From positions 1 through 64,000 of the forward strand of contig NZ_JADOBI010000012.1 in assembly GCF_015644585.1 (NCBI RefSeq): a stretch of 64,000 nucleotides of DNA. Reading direction: 5' to 3'. Made by a program: the position numbers and the translations under genes. The DNA comes from Rahnella laticis. GTDB lineage: Bacteria; Pseudomonadota; Gammaproteobacteria; Enterobacterales; Enterobacteriaceae. The notes beneath the pieces are model-generated. The model ran no database searches. It was given only the letters and a program-made list of their open reading frames with translations, and had not been told where the DNA came from. Each line of letters starts with the position of its first letter. The stretch's first letter is position 1. Below, piece after piece: positions 18,748-28,414 of this stretch.

Positions 18748-18784
18748 CGCTGTGCAGGCTCCCTGCGCAGCGTTTCCTTTCTCC
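18748..18784 (+). terminator. chaC terminator
   Basis: CGCTGTGCAGG (18748-18758) pairs with CCTGCGCAGCG (18762-18772) with one G-T pair and a 3-nt loop, followed by TTTCCTTTCT. Confidence 0.8.
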
Positions 18785-18949
18785 GCCGTTATTTTTATCT
18801 TCCTGAATTCAAACGATTAGCCTTAGTTTCCTGCTGTTATGATTTCCCTATGATACTGAAAACCCCCATTAACATCCTGTTTACTATGATTTTTTAACGA
18901 AAAGTCGGTTGCATTTGCAAAACACCTGAGCATAATCCGAATGGTTTTA

Positions 18950-18968
18950 ATAATTATTCTCATTATCG
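18950..18968 (-). promoter_or_regulatory. Fur box upstream of siderophore receptor
   Basis: Read on the minus strand, GATAATGAGAATAATTATT matches most of the 19-bp Fur consensus. It lies 24 nt before the receptor ATG, so Fur binding would overlap the promoter or leader. Confidence 0.85.
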
Positions 18969-18992
18969 ATTGAACTTTTCAGGGAATCCTCA

Positions 18993-21239
18993 ATGCGCGC
19001 TCAACGTGAAATTTTTCACACGCCTGTTTTCGCCCGTAAGTTGCTGCCAGTGGTGATCTCTGCCGCACTGGCGGCGGTTACGCTGCCTGCACATGCGGCC
19101 ACAACAACAACACCTGCGGCTGACGCTGTTAATACGGCGTCGTCTAAAACCGGCGACACCATTACCGTCACTGCCGCACAGACCGATTTTAAAGCGGGCG
19201 GCGAGACACCGGTGCCGGCCTATCTTGACGGCGACGTCGCCAACGGCGGGCGTCTCGGCGTTCTGGGCCAGCAGGACGCCATGAATGTGCCGTTCAACGT
19301 CATCAGTTTCACCAACAAACTGATTCAGGACCAGCAAAGCCGCACGCTCGGTGATGTGCTTAATAACGACGCCAGCGTTCAGACCGGTTATGGCTACGGA
19401 AACTACGCGGAAACCTTCAACATCCGCGGGTTTGCGTTAGACGGCGAGGACATTTCCTACGGCGGCCTGTACGGCGTATTGCCGCGCCAGCTGGTGCCGA
19501 TGGAACTGGCCGAGCGCGTGGAGCTGCTTAAAGGCTCCAGCGCCTTTCTTAACGGCGTACCGCCGGGCGGCACGGGCGTGGGCGGTAACGTCAACATTGA
19601 ACCCAAACGCGCCACGGATACGCCAATCAACCGCGTGACTGTCGATTACACCTCATCTTCTCAGGTGGGCGGCGCGGTGGATGTCGGTCGTCGTTTTGGT
19701 GATAACAACCAGTGGGGCGTGCGCGTCAACGCCGTGAACCGTGAAGGCGAAACGGCTGTTAATGACGAACATCGCCGCCTGACCATGGGCTCGATTGGCC
19801 TCGATTATCGCGGCGATCGTTTCCGCTCTTCCTTTGATTTCGGCGTGACTAAACAGACTGTTCACGGCGGGCGTCCGGTTGTCTATCTGGGCAATGCGAC
19901 CAAAGTGCCGGATGCGCCTTCAGCGACCAAAAACTACGGGCAGGATTTTGCTTCCAGTAATCTGGAAAATGAATTCGGTATGCTGAAAGCCGAATACGAC
20001 GTGGCAGACGACTGGACCGTTTACGGCGCGGTCGGTATGAACCATGACCGTGAATACGGTAACTACAGCTCTCCGACGCTGAAAGATGACAACGGCAACG
20101 CCACGATGGGGCGCCTCACCGTGCCTTACGTCTCTGACAGCGTTGCCACGCAGGCGGGCGTTCGCGGCAAATTCGACACCGGCTTTATCAGCCACAGCGT
20201 GAATCTGGGCATGTCGAGCGTGTACCGTAAATACAAAACCGCGTACACCATGTCGGCATCGTCGATTAATACCAATATTTATGATCCGGTTGACGCCAGC
20301 TCTCCGGCCACTTTGTATGCGGGCGGCAGCATGGGCGATCCGGCGCTGCGCAACCGTGTCCAGAACGTCGGCGTGTCGGTTTCCGATACCTTATCGATGC
20401 TCGACGACCGTCTGCAACTGATTGCCGGTCTGCGCCGCCAGAACGTCATCGTGAAGGATTACAGCTACACCGGCACCGAAACTGACTCCTTTGAGCAGAT
20501 GAAAGTCACGCCAGCTTTTGGCCTTGTGGTGAAACCGTGGGAACACGTTTCCTTCTACGCGAATCACATCGAAGCCTTGCAGGCCGGTGAGGTGTCAGGC
20601 ACCACGTACAACGGCAAAGTTGTCACCAATGGCGGTCAGGCGTCCGGCATTGAAACCTCCAAACAGGATGAAGTTGGCGTAAAAACCGACTTTGGCCGCG
20701 TCGCGGGCACATTGTCTCTTTATCAGATTAAGAAACCGGTCGGCATGTACCGCGCCACCGGCGACACCTATGAATACGGCACCTACGGTGAAGTCCGTAA
20801 CCGTGGCGTAGAGCTGAACGTATTTGGCGAACCGGTGCTGGGCGTGCGTCTGAACGGCAGCGTGACCTGGATGAACCCGGAAATGACCCAAACGCAGGAC
20901 GGCGCTTACAACGGCAAAGATGCGGTGGGTATTCCGCGTTACCAGTGGGTGCTTGGCGGCGAATGGGATATTCCCGGCGGCAGCGGTGTGACGGCGCTCG
21001 GCAAAGTGATCCGCTCCGGGTCGCAATATGCCGATGAAGAAAACAGCCTGAAAGTGGACGGCTGGACGCGTCTGGATCTCGGTTTGCGTTACGTGATGCC
21101 GGTCGGCCAGAACACGCTGACATGGCGTGCCAATCTGGAAAACGTCACCAACGAGAAATACTGGGCATCCGCGACGGGCGGTTATCTGACGCAGGGCGAC
21201 CCGCGTGAATTTAAGCTCTCCGCGACCTACGACTTCTGA
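18993..21239 (+). CDS. TonB-dependent siderophore receptor
   Basis: Outer-membrane, TonB-energised receptor for a ferric siderophore or other metallophore. 748 aa: signal peptide (cut near AHA at 35), TonB box DTITVTA starting at residue 55, plug domain (about 70-215, with NIRGFALDGEDISYGG and VELLKGSSAFLNG), then a 22-strand barrel ending in the aromatic C terminus LSATYDF. The subfamily is the generic siderophore-receptor type; the ligand cannot be told. AGGGAA lies about 6 nt before the ATG. Directly upstream of a Dpp/Cnt-type ABC importer in the same orientation, which may carry its ligand across the inner membrane. Confidence 0.92.
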   Translation: MRAQREIFHTPVFARKLLPVVISAALAAVTLPAHAATTTTPAADAVNTASSKTGDTITVTAAQTDFKAGGETPVPAYLDGDVANGGRLGVLGQQDAMNVPFNVISFTNKLIQDQQSRTLGDVLNNDASVQTGYGYGNYAETFNIRGFALDGEDISYGGLYGVLPRQLVPMELAERVELLKGSSAFLNGVPPGGTGVGGNVNIEPKRATDTPINRVTVDYTSSSQVGGAVDVGRRFGDNNQWGVRVNAVNREGETAVNDEHRRLTMGSIGLDYRGDRFRSSFDFGVTKQTVHGGRPVVYLGNATKVPDAPSATKNYGQDFASSNLENEFGMLKAEYDVADDWTVYGAVGMNHDREYGNYSSPTLKDDNGNATMGRLTVPYVSDSVATQAGVRGKFDTGFISHSVNLGMSSVYRKYKTAYTMSASSINTNIYDPVDASSPATLYAGGSMGDPALRNRVQNVGVSVSDTLSMLDDRLQLIAGLRRQNVIVKDYSYTGTETDSFEQMKVTPAFGLVVKPWEHVSFYANHIEALQAGEVSGTTYNGKVVTNGGQASGIETSKQDEVGVKTDFGRVAGTLSLYQIKKPVGMYRATGDTYEYGTYGEVRNRGVELNVFGEPVLGVRLNGSVTWMNPEMTQTQDGAYNGKDAVGIPRYQWVLGGEWDIPGGSGVTALGKVIRSGSQYADEENSLKVDGWTRLDLGLRYVMPVGQNTLTWRANLENVTNEKYWASATGGYLTQGDPREFKLSATYDF

Positions 21240-21248
21240 TTTTGACTC

Positions 21249-21282
21249 ACTCCCTTTCCTGTATCGGGGAAGGGAGTTTTTT
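21249..21282 (+). terminator. terminator after siderophore receptor
   Basis: ACTCCCTTTCC and GGGGAAGGGAGT form a near-perfect stem with a short loop, followed directly by TTTTTT. It makes the receptor a separate unit from the ABC genes unless readthrough occurs. Confidence 0.85.
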
Positions 21283-21350
21283 CCCGTATTTTGTTCAGTA
21301 ACAATCCCCGGTCAACGCCCGTCCTGACTCATTAATAACCAATCAGATAA

Positions 21351-21373
21351 CGTTATGCGAAATATGCATAACG
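21351..21373. promoter_or_regulatory. 8-bp dyad upstream of the ABC importer
   Basis: CGTTATGC (21351-21358) and GCATAACG (21366-21373) are perfect inverted arms around GAAATAT, about 90 nt before the binding-protein gene. The arm spacing is too wide for a Zur site and the sequence is not Fur-like. It is a candidate operator for an unidentified regulator. Confidence 0.45.
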
Positions 21374-21461
21374 ATAGTATTTATCAGACTTTCTGGTAGG
21401 TTGAAGAAACTTTACACTAATAAGACGTTAGCAATTTCGCTACATTGGAGAGTGTTTCTTG

Positions 21462-23030
21462 ATGAAAGCTTTATTACCGTCCGTCCTGTTTACGGCTATT
21501 GCGGCTACTTTCTCTGTGCAGGCTGCCACGCCGCCGGACACCCTGGTTATTGCGCAATCCATTGATGACACCTCCAGTTTTGACCCGGCTCAGGGTTTTG
21601 AGCTGACGACGATTCAGGCTTTCAACAGTATTTATCAGCGTCTGGTGCAGTCAGACCCGAATAATCCTATCGATTTAAAACCGACGCTGGCGACCTCGTG
21701 GGAAGCGGCGAAAGACAACCGCAGCCTGACGTTTACACTGTCGCCAAAAGCGGTGTTTGCCAGCGGTAATCCGCTGACCGCCGATGACGTTATTTTCTCG
21801 CTGTCGCGCGTGGTGAAGCTGAACCTTGAGCCTTCATTCATCCTGACGCAGCTGGGCTGGACCGACAAAAACGTCGATACCTTCCTGACTAAAATCGATG
21901 ATCATCACGTCAAAATCAGCTGGACCGCCGATGTCAGCCCGTCATTCGTGCTGAGCCTGCTGTCTGCGCCGGTGTCTTCCATCGTTGACAGCAAACTGGT
22001 GAAAACCAATGCCGCCGCTGACGATCTCGGTCACCAGTGGCTGAGCAACCATTCCGCCGGTTCCGGCCCGTACCAGATCCGTAACTATATTCCGCATGAA
22101 GTGGTGATTCTTTCCGCGAACCCGACCTCACCGGAAGGCGCGCCGAAGCTGAAAACCATTCTGATTAAAAACGTGCCGGATCCGGCTGCACGCCGCCTGC
22201 TGATTGAACAGGGTGATGCCGATATTGCGCGTAACCTCGGTTCTGACCAGATGGCCGCGCTCGAAGGCAAGAAGGGCGTGAAGCCGCTGGCGATCCCTTA
22301 TGCTTCCTTGTATTTCCTGCAATTTAACGCCAAAGCCTCTCCGGCGCTGGGCAATCCGGCTTTCTGGGAAGCGGCACGTTACCTGTTTGACTACAATCAT
22401 ATCGCACATGATCTGATGAAAAATCAGTTCCAGGTGCATCAGGCATTCCTGCCGGAAGGTTACCTCGGCGCGGTAAATGACACGCCGTACACCTATGATC
22501 CGGCCAAAGCCAAAGCGATTCTGGCTAAAGCGGGTCTGACGAATGTGAGCTTTACGCTCTCCACGTCCAACCAGCCACCGTATCTGGACATCGCGCAGGC
22601 CTTGCAGGCCAGCTTTGCGCAGGGCGGCGTGACCGTGAAACTGGATCCGGGCTTAAGCCAGCAGATTTCTACCAAAGTGAAAGCACACGATTACGACGCC
22701 TACATGTCTTCGTGGGGCCCGGATTACTTTGACCCGAACACCAATGCCTCTGCGTTTGCGTTCAACCCTGAAGATGGCAGCAAAACGCTGGCATGGCGTG
22801 CTAACTGGTCGATTCCTGCGCTGAACAAACTGACGCTGGCCGCTATTGCAGAGCCCGATCAGGCAAAACGCGTGGCGGATTACCGTCAGCTGCAACTCGA
22901 AGTGCAGAAAAACTCACCGTTTGTCGTGGGTTTGCAGGCGAAAAGCCTGATTGCCGTGCGTGACAACATTAAAGGATATGTTCAGGGCATCAACCCGGAC
23001 ATGGTCTTCTACAGCAAGGTCACTAAGTAA
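21462..23030 (+). CDS. family 5 solute-binding protein of a Dpp/Cnt-type ABC importer (1)
   Basis: Periplasmic binding protein of the peptide/nickel/opine-metallophore class (SBP_bac_5). About 522 aa: signal peptide cut near VQA/A, mature start ATPPDTLVIAQS, family motifs (SGNPLTADDVIFS, PNTNAS) and the typical two-lobe length. It lacks a lipobox, so it is a soluble periplasmic protein. A TTG at 21459 also opens the frame; the ATG at 21462 is used. Its stop overlaps the next gene's ATG by one base. A paralogue lies at 26806-28383. Substrate unknown: peptide or metal chelate. Confidence 0.9.
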   Translation: MKALLPSVLFTAIAATFSVQAATPPDTLVIAQSIDDTSSFDPAQGFELTTIQAFNSIYQRLVQSDPNNPIDLKPTLATSWEAAKDNRSLTFTLSPKAVFASGNPLTADDVIFSLSRVVKLNLEPSFILTQLGWTDKNVDTFLTKIDDHHVKISWTADVSPSFVLSLLSAPVSSIVDSKLVKTNAAADDLGHQWLSNHSAGSGPYQIRNYIPHEVVILSANPTSPEGAPKLKTILIKNVPDPAARRLLIEQGDADIARNLGSDQMAALEGKKGVKPLAIPYASLYFLQFNAKASPALGNPAFWEAARYLFDYNHIAHDLMKNQFQVHQAFLPEGYLGAVNDTPYTYDPAKAKAILAKAGLTNVSFTLSTSNQPPYLDIAQALQASFAQGGVTVKLDPGLSQQISTKVKAHDYDAYMSSWGPDYFDPNTNASAFAFNPEDGSKTLAWRANWSIPALNKLTLAAIAEPDQAKRVADYRQLQLEVQKNSPFVVGLQAKSLIAVRDNIKGYVQGINPDMVFYSKVTK

Positions 23031-24082
23031 TGACAGACAGTTCAACGCCCGCCGGATTCGTCCGGCAGGGTTGGCGCTGGTCAGGCCGTTTGCTGACCGG
23101 CGTGATTTCGCTGGCGCTGACGTTGCTCGGTTTGCTGGCGTTCACCTTTACGCTTTCCCATCTCGCCCCGATTGACCCGACGTTGCAGGTCGCGGGCGAT
23201 CACGCCAGTGAAGCCACCTACGCGCAGGTTCGTCGCGATCTGGGGCTGGATCAGTCGGTTCCCGTGCAGTTCGCCAAGTATCTGGATCACCTCGCGCATG
23301 GCGATATGGGGATTTCCCGTATCACCGCGCAGCCGGTCGCCAGCGATCTGATGCGTACCTTTCCGGCGACGGTAGAACTGGCAACCTGTTCCATCTTGCT
23401 GGGGGGAACGCTGGGAATTTTGCTGGCGCTGCTGGCCGTGTGGAAACCCGGAAGCTGGCTGGATAACATTGCCCGGTTTGTTTCGCTGCTCGGTTATTCC
23501 GTGCCGATTTTCTGGTTAAGTCTGCTCGGCCTGCTGCTGTTTTACGCCGTGCTGCACTGGGCGGGCGGCCCCGGACGGCTCGACGATTTGTACATGTACA
23601 CCATGACGCCGCGCACCGGTTTTGTGCTGATTGATACCTGGCTTTCCGGCGACCGTGACATGTTCTACAACGCGATCAGCCATTTATGGTTACCGGTGAC
23701 GGTGCTGGCGATGCTGTCGATGGCCGGGATTACGCGCCTTTTGCGTGCGTCCATGCTGGGCGAAATGAACAAAGAATACGTGATTCTTGCGCGCTCAAAA
23801 GGCGCGGGCAGGGTGCGCGTGTTGCTATGCCACGTCTTTCCGAACGTGCTGGGTACGCTGATTACTGTGCTCACCTTGTCCTATGCCAGCCTGCTGGAAG
23901 GGGCGGTACTGACGGAAACGGTGTTTGCCTGGCCGGGCGTCGGACGTTACCTGACCACTGCGCTGTTTGCGGCGGATACCCCGGCCATTCTCGGCGCTAC
24001 ATTGCTGATCGGCACCTGTTTCGTGCTGCTCAATGCGCTGGCTGACGCCCTTACTTATTTGCTCGATCCGCGGACCCGGTAG
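23030..24082 (+). CDS. ABC importer permease, DppB type
   Basis: First inner-membrane permease of the importer. 350 aa with an N-terminal membrane segment, an extended periplasmic part (LSHLAPIDPTLQ...LGLDQSVPVQFAKYL) and five further membrane segments. The EAA loop reads LLRASMLGEMNKEYVILARSKG-type and precedes a conserved FPNVLG. Its ATG overlaps the stop of the binding protein by one base, so translation is coupled. The next permease starts 9 nt after the stop. Confidence 0.92.
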   Translation: MTDSSTPAGFVRQGWRWSGRLLTGVISLALTLLGLLAFTFTLSHLAPIDPTLQVAGDHASEATYAQVRRDLGLDQSVPVQFAKYLDHLAHGDMGISRITAQPVASDLMRTFPATVELATCSILLGGTLGILLALLAVWKPGSWLDNIARFVSLLGYSVPIFWLSLLGLLLFYAVLHWAGGPGRLDDLYMYTMTPRTGFVLIDTWLSGDRDMFYNAISHLWLPVTVLAMLSMAGITRLLRASMLGEMNKEYVILARSKGAGRVRVLLCHVFPNVLGTLITVLTLSYASLLEGAVLTETVFAWPGVGRYLTTALFAADTPAILGATLLIGTCFVLLNALADALTYLLDPRTR

Positions 24083-24091
24083 TTTTCGCTT

Positions 24092-24967
24092 ATGACTCAA
24101 CAAATGATCCCTGAACAACCGGCGCAGGTTGACGCCGGGGCTAACGTCTGGAAGCCCGCGCGCCGCATCACTGCGCTCTCGGTCGGCCTGGTGCTGGTGG
24201 CGATTCTGGTGCTGACCGCGCTGCTCGCACCGCTGCTTGCGCCTTTTGATCCCAATATTCAGCACATCGAATTACGCCTGCTGCCGCCGTCCGGCGCGCA
24301 CTGGCTGGGCACGGACGGCTTTGGCCGCGACCTGCTTTCCCGCGTGATTTACGGCGCGCGTCCGACGCTGCTGCTGGTGTCGCTCATCCTGATCCTGACC
24401 ATTCCGGTGGGGCTGCTCATCGGCATCAGCGCCGGTTACATCGGCGGCTGGTACGAGCGCATTCTGATGCGACTGACTGACATCGTGATGTCATTGCCGA
24501 GTCTCGTCATGGCACTGGCACTTGTCGCTATTATGGGGCCGGGGCTGATGAACGGCGCGCTGGCGCTGGCCTTCACCAGCTGGCCGCCGTTTGCGCGTCA
24601 GGCGCGGGCGGAAACGCTGGCGCTGCGTCGTAGTGATTATCTGGCGGCGGCGAGAATGCAGGGCATCGGCGGTTTGCGTCTGATGTTCGGCCATATTCTG
24701 CCGCTGTGTCTGCCCAGCGCGGTCGTGCGTGCGGCGCTCAGCCTCGGCGGCATCATTCTGGCGTCTGCCGGTCTGGGTTTCCTCGGTATGGGCATTCAGC
24801 CACCGACCGCCGAATGGGGTTCGATGGTTGCCGAAGGCAGTAAAGTGATTTTCGACCAGTGGTGGGTAGCGGCTGCGCCGGGTGGCGCAATTCTGTTTGC
24901 AAGTCTGGCTTTCAACCTGCTGGGCGACGGCCTGCGTGACAAAATGGATCCACGACATGGCAACTGA
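24092..24967 (+). CDS. ABC importer permease, DppC type
   Basis: Second inner-membrane permease. 291 aa with the DppC-type N-terminal motif (LLAPFDPN...GTDGFGRDLLSRVIYGAR) and five to six membrane segments. The EAA loop reads ALRRSDYLAAARMQGIGG. Its last codons (MDPRHGN) overlap the start of the first ATPase gene by 11 nt. Confidence 0.92.
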   Translation: MTQQMIPEQPAQVDAGANVWKPARRITALSVGLVLVAILVLTALLAPLLAPFDPNIQHIELRLLPPSGAHWLGTDGFGRDLLSRVIYGARPTLLLVSLILILTIPVGLLIGISAGYIGGWYERILMRLTDIVMSLPSLVMALALVAIMGPGLMNGALALAFTSWPPFARQARAETLALRRSDYLAAARMQGIGGLRLMFGHILPLCLPSAVVRAALSLGGIILASAGLGFLGMGIQPPTAEWGSMVAEGSKVIFDQWWVAAAPGGAILFASLAFNLLGDGLRDKMDPRHGN

Positions 24968-25862
24968 TGCTCAAACGCTTCATCAGCAACACAATCAACA
25001 GAAGACGCAACATACCGACCGGCTGACGGCGAAAGATCTCACCATTTATCTGCCGGGTGAACGCCCGCTGGAACTGGTGAAATCGCTCTCATTCAGCGTC
25101 GGGCAGGAACGTGTGGCGCTGGTGGGGGAATCGGGGTCCGGTAAATCCCTGACCGCGCGTGCCCTGATGGGATTACTGCCGCACCCGTGCAAGCTGCGCG
25201 CTTCTGAGCTGACGCTCGGTGACCATGATCTGACCACGCTGAAAGAACGCGAGTGGAGCCGTCTTCGCGGGAACCGTGTGTCGATGGTCATGCAGGATCC
25301 GAAACACGCGCTGAATCCGACGCAGAAAATCGGCAAACAGGTGGAAGAACCGCTGCGCCTGCATACGCGCCTTGGCCGCAAAGAGCGGCAGGAAAAAGTC
25401 GCCGATATGCTGAACGCCGTCGGCCTGCCAAATCCGGCCTTCCTACAACAACAATATCCGCATCAGCTTTCCGGCGGGATGGGCCAGCGCGTGATGCTGG
25501 CGATTGCGCTGATCAACGATCCGCAATGGCTGATTGCCGATGAACCCACGTCTGCGCTGGATTTCGACATGCGCGAACAGGTTCTCGGGCTGATTGAACG
25601 GCTGGTGGAACAGCGCAATATGGGACTGATTCTTATCAGCCACGACCTGCAACAGGTTGCGCACCACTGCGAGCGCGTACTGGTGATGTACAAAGGCGAG
25701 TTGCTGGATGAACTGCCGGCAGACCAGCTGGCGCAGGCCACGCATCCGTATACGCATACGCTGTGGTCATGCCGTCCGAGCAAATTTACGCACGGAGAAC
25801 GCCTGCCGGTGCTGGATCGCGCACTGCTGGCGTCACTGAAAAAGGAACCTCGCCATGACTGA
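24957..25862 (+). CDS. ABC importer ATP-binding protein, DppD type
   Basis: First ATPase of the importer. About 301 aa with Walker [12 protein letters not shown] signature LSGGMGQR, Walker B WLIADEPTSALD and switch histidine (LISHD). The frame opens at 24882 inside the permease gene, but the ATG at 24957 gives the family-like N terminus and an 11-nt overlap typical of coupled genes. The usual C-terminal oligopeptide region is shortened (HPYTHTLWSCRPSKF). Confidence 0.92.
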   Translation: MATDAQTLHQQHNQQKTQHTDRLTAKDLTIYLPGERPLELVKSLSFSVGQERVALVGESGSGKSLTARALMGLLPHPCKLRASELTLGDHDLTTLKEREWSRLRGNRVSMVMQDPKHALNPTQKIGKQVEEPLRLHTRLGRKERQEKVADMLNAVGLPNPAFLQQQYPHQLSGGMGQRVMLAIALINDPQWLIADEPTSALDFDMREQVLGLIERLVEQRNMGLILISHDLQQVAHHCERVLVMYKGELLDELPADQLAQATHPYTHTLWSCRPSKFTHGERLPVLDRALLASLKKEPRHD

Positions 25863-26532
25863 AATTGTTGCGGAACTGGACAAGCTGAGCGTTTCGCACC
25901 GTCAGGGTTACGAAGTGCGTACCGTGGTGCATAACGTCAGCCTGACGATTAACAAAGGCGAATGTTTCGGTCTGGTCGGGCCGTCCGGCTGCGGTAAATC
26001 CTCTTTACTGTGGGTGCTCGCCGGGCTGAACGGCAACTGGGATGGCAGCCTGACGCTGCTGGATCACAAAGTGAAACCGGGCAAACCCTTTACCGGCAGT
26101 CTGCGCCGCGATGTGCAGATGGTATTTCAGGATCCGTATGCCTCGCTGCACCCGAAACATAAGCTGCTGCGCACGCTGGCGGAGCCGCTGAAAATCCTCA
26201 AAGAGCAGGATATCGAACAGAAAATTGCCGAAGGTTTCCGTCAGGTAGGGCTGGATCCGGCGCTGATGAACCGCTATCCGCACCAGCTTTCCGGCGGCCA
26301 GCGTCAGCGCGTGGCGATTGTGCGTGCGCTGTTGCTCAAACCCAAACTGCTGCTGCTCGATGAACCGACCTCCGCGCTGGACATGTCGGTACAGGCGGAA
26401 ATCCTCAATCTTCTCAATGACCTGAAAGCGAACAGCGATCTGACCATGATATTGGTGAGCCACGATGCGGATGTGATTGATCATATGTGTGATCGCGCGG
26501 TGCATATGGCGAAGGGGTATGTGTTGAGCTGA
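25855..26532 (+). CDS. ABC importer ATP-binding protein, DppF type
   Basis: Second ATPase. 225 aa, short for DppF proteins because the C-terminal oligopeptide-transport extension is missing; short forms are known in the Nik/Cnt groups. Walker A GPSGCGKS, Q loop [12 protein letters not shown], signature LSGGQRQR, Walker B LLLLDEPTSALD and switch LVSHD are all present. Overlaps the preceding gene by 8 nt. A palindromic repeat begins 13 nt after the stop. Confidence 0.92.
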   Translation: MTEIVAELDKLSVSHRQGYEVRTVVHNVSLTINKGECFGLVGPSGCGKSSLLWVLAGLNGNWDGSLTLLDHKVKPGKPFTGSLRRDVQMVFQDPYASLHPKHKLLRTLAEPLKILKEQDIEQKIAEGFRQVGLDPALMNRYPHQLSGGQRQRVAIVRALLLKPKLLLLDEPTSALDMSVQAEILNLLNDLKANSDLTMILVSHDADVIDHMCDRAVHMAKGYVLS

Positions 26533-26545
26533 AGCTTGAGCCGCC

Positions 26546-26655
26546 TTGCTCCTCCCCCTGCGAAGGGGGAGGTCGGGAGGGGGTTTAGCAGGCAACTGAG
26601 CAGCTAAAACCAACACCCCATCCCGGCCTTCCCCTCGTGAGAGGGGAAGGAGCAA
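26546..26655. repeat. palindromic MITE-like element
   Basis: The most complete copy of the ~110-nt element. Ends TTGCTCCTCCCCC and GGGGAAGGAGCA are inverted. Hairpin 1 is CTCCCCCTGCGAAGGGGGAG and hairpin 2 is CCCCTCGTGAGAGGGG. The centre has GGTTTAGC/GCTAAAACC pairing, flanked by GGTCGGGAGGGG against CCCCATCCCGGCC. The whole can fold as a three-way junction. It separates the ATPase gene from the second binding-protein gene. From 26656 to 26805 nothing further is seen apart from the start-proximal promoter region. Confidence 0.9.
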
Positions 26656-26805
26656 AATCCGTCCTGCTGTTTTTTCTCATCAAGTCTGTTTAAGTCTTCT
26701 TAATCTATTTTATTAAAATACATAGCTTTATTTCATGGTTCTGGCCTTGACGTTGCCCCTCTACACTCGAAAAAACTGTCTTTTCACCTGTGGAGATCGA
26801 CCTCA

Positions 26806-28383
26806 ATGAAAGTACGTGTTCCTTCCCTGTTATTCCTGCTGATGATGGCCGTGACCCGCGTGGATGCGGCGACGCCAAAAGATACGCTGGTCGTTGCGGG
26901 TTCGCTTGAAGGCATTATCAGCCTCGATCCGGCGGAAAGTTTTGAAACCGTCAGCTCCGGCAATCTGGTTAACCTTTATCAGCAACTGGTGCAGTCCGAC
27001 CGGCAGCATCCCGATAAGCTCGACCCGGACGCCGCTGCCAGCTGGCAGCCGGGGCCGGACGCGCACAGTCTGATCTTCACCCTCAAGCCTGGCCAGAAAT
27101 TTTCCAGCGGCAATCCGGTGACGGCCGACGATGTGATTTATTCGTTTACCCGCGTGGTGAAACTCAATAAAAGCCCGTCGTTTATTCTCGGTGAACTGGG
27201 CTGGACGCCGGATAACGTGGACGGCAATCTGAAAAAAATCGCGGACGACAAAGTGCAGCTTAGCTGGCCGGCCGATATCGGCAGCGGGCTGGTGCTGAGC
27301 ATTCTTTCCGCGCCGGTCGCCGGGATTGTGGACAGCAAATTGCTGAAAGAGCACGTCGATCAGAATGATTTCGGCAACAGCTGGCTGCGTTCACGCTCTG
27401 CGGGCAGCGGCGCGTTTGAAGTGCGTAACTATGTGCCGCACGAAGCACTGATCTTCAAACGTAACCCGAATGCCAAACCGCTGGCGAAGATTGAGAATGT
27501 GCTGTTTAAAAATGTGGGCGATCCGTCAACGCGCCGTCTGCTGGTGCTGAATGGCGATGCGGACGTGGCTTACGATTTGGGGGCGGATCAGTTCAGCTCG
27601 CTGCAAAAAGAGAAGGGCGTTCATGTGGCGCAATTCCCGGCGGCCAAAGTGTTCTATCTGGCGTTTAACGTGGGCGATACCACACAACCCGCGCTGGCAA
27701 ACCCTGCGCTGTGGGAAGCGGCACGCTGGCTGGTCGATTATCAGGGGATTTCGACCGACCTGCTGAAAGGCCAGTACGGTATTCATCAGACTTTCCTGCC
27801 GGACGGTCTGGCGGGCGCGATTGACGATCAGCCGTTTAAATACGATGTCGCCAAAGCCAAAGCGATTCTGAGCAAAGGCGGGATTGCGCCGGGCACCAAA
27901 ATCGATTTAATCGTGATCAACCAGCCGCCGTATTCAGATATTGCGCAGGCATTGCAGGCCAGTTTTGCCAAAGCGGATGTCAATTTAGTGGTGCATCCGC
28001 TGGTGGAAAGCGACGTGCTGACCCGCATGCGTGCGCATAAATTCCAGTCGATCTTCACCTACTGGGGCGCGGATTACCTCGACCCGAACACTAACGCCAG
28101 CACCTTCGCTTATAACGTGCCAAACGGCCCGAAAACGCTGGCGCAACGTATTCAGTGGGTGATCCCGGAAATCAGTAAACAAACGCGTGCCGCAGCGGCG
28201 GAATCTGATCCGACCAAACGCAAAGCGCTGTACGCCGGTTTACAACGCGAACTGCAAAAGAACTCGCCGTTTGTGGTGGCGCTGCAAAGCAAATTGCTGG
28301 TGGCCATCCGCGATAACGTGAAAGGCGCAAGCCAGAACGTGGCGGGGAGCCAGTTGTATCTGGATACAGTGACGAAGGAATAA
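26806..28383 (+). CDS. family 5 solute-binding protein of a Dpp/Cnt-type ABC importer (2)
   Basis: Second periplasmic binding protein, a paralogue of the one at 21462: shared NQPPY-DIAQALQASFA, DPNTNAS-FA, SGNPVTADDVIYSFTRVVKLN and KNSPFVV blocks, and the same length. 525 aa with a signal peptide cut near VDA/A. GGAG lies about 10 nt before the ATG. It is outside the tight operon core, beyond a palindromic repeat, so it may be expressed at a different level. Two binding proteins sharing one membrane complex would widen the substrate range; this is inference. Confidence 0.9.
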   Translation: MKVRVPSLLFLLMMAVTRVDAATPKDTLVVAGSLEGIISLDPAESFETVSSGNLVNLYQQLVQSDRQHPDKLDPDAAASWQPGPDAHSLIFTLKPGQKFSSGNPVTADDVIYSFTRVVKLNKSPSFILGELGWTPDNVDGNLKKIADDKVQLSWPADIGSGLVLSILSAPVAGIVDSKLLKEHVDQNDFGNSWLRSRSAGSGAFEVRNYVPHEALIFKRNPNAKPLAKIENVLFKNVGDPSTRRLLVLNGDADVAYDLGADQFSSLQKEKGVHVAQFPAAKVFYLAFNVGDTTQPALANPALWEAARWLVDYQGISTDLLKGQYGIHQTFLPDGLAGAIDDQPFKYDVAKAKAILSKGGIAPGTKIDLIVINQPPYSDIAQALQASFAKADVNLVVHPLVESDVLTRMRAHKFQSIFTYWGADYLDPNTNASTFAYNVPNGPKTLAQRIQWVIPEISKQTRAAAAESDPTKRKALYAGLQRELQKNSPFVVALQSKLLVAIRDNVKGASQNVAGSQLYLDTVTKE

Positions 28384-28414
28384 GGGGGGCCTTATGATCC
28401 CGTGTTCCTGAATA

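Noticed and set aside
21351-21373. Zur or Fur site at the dyad upstream of the importer
   Set aside because: The half sites are 7 nt apart and the sequence lacks the contiguous Zur or Fur consensus.
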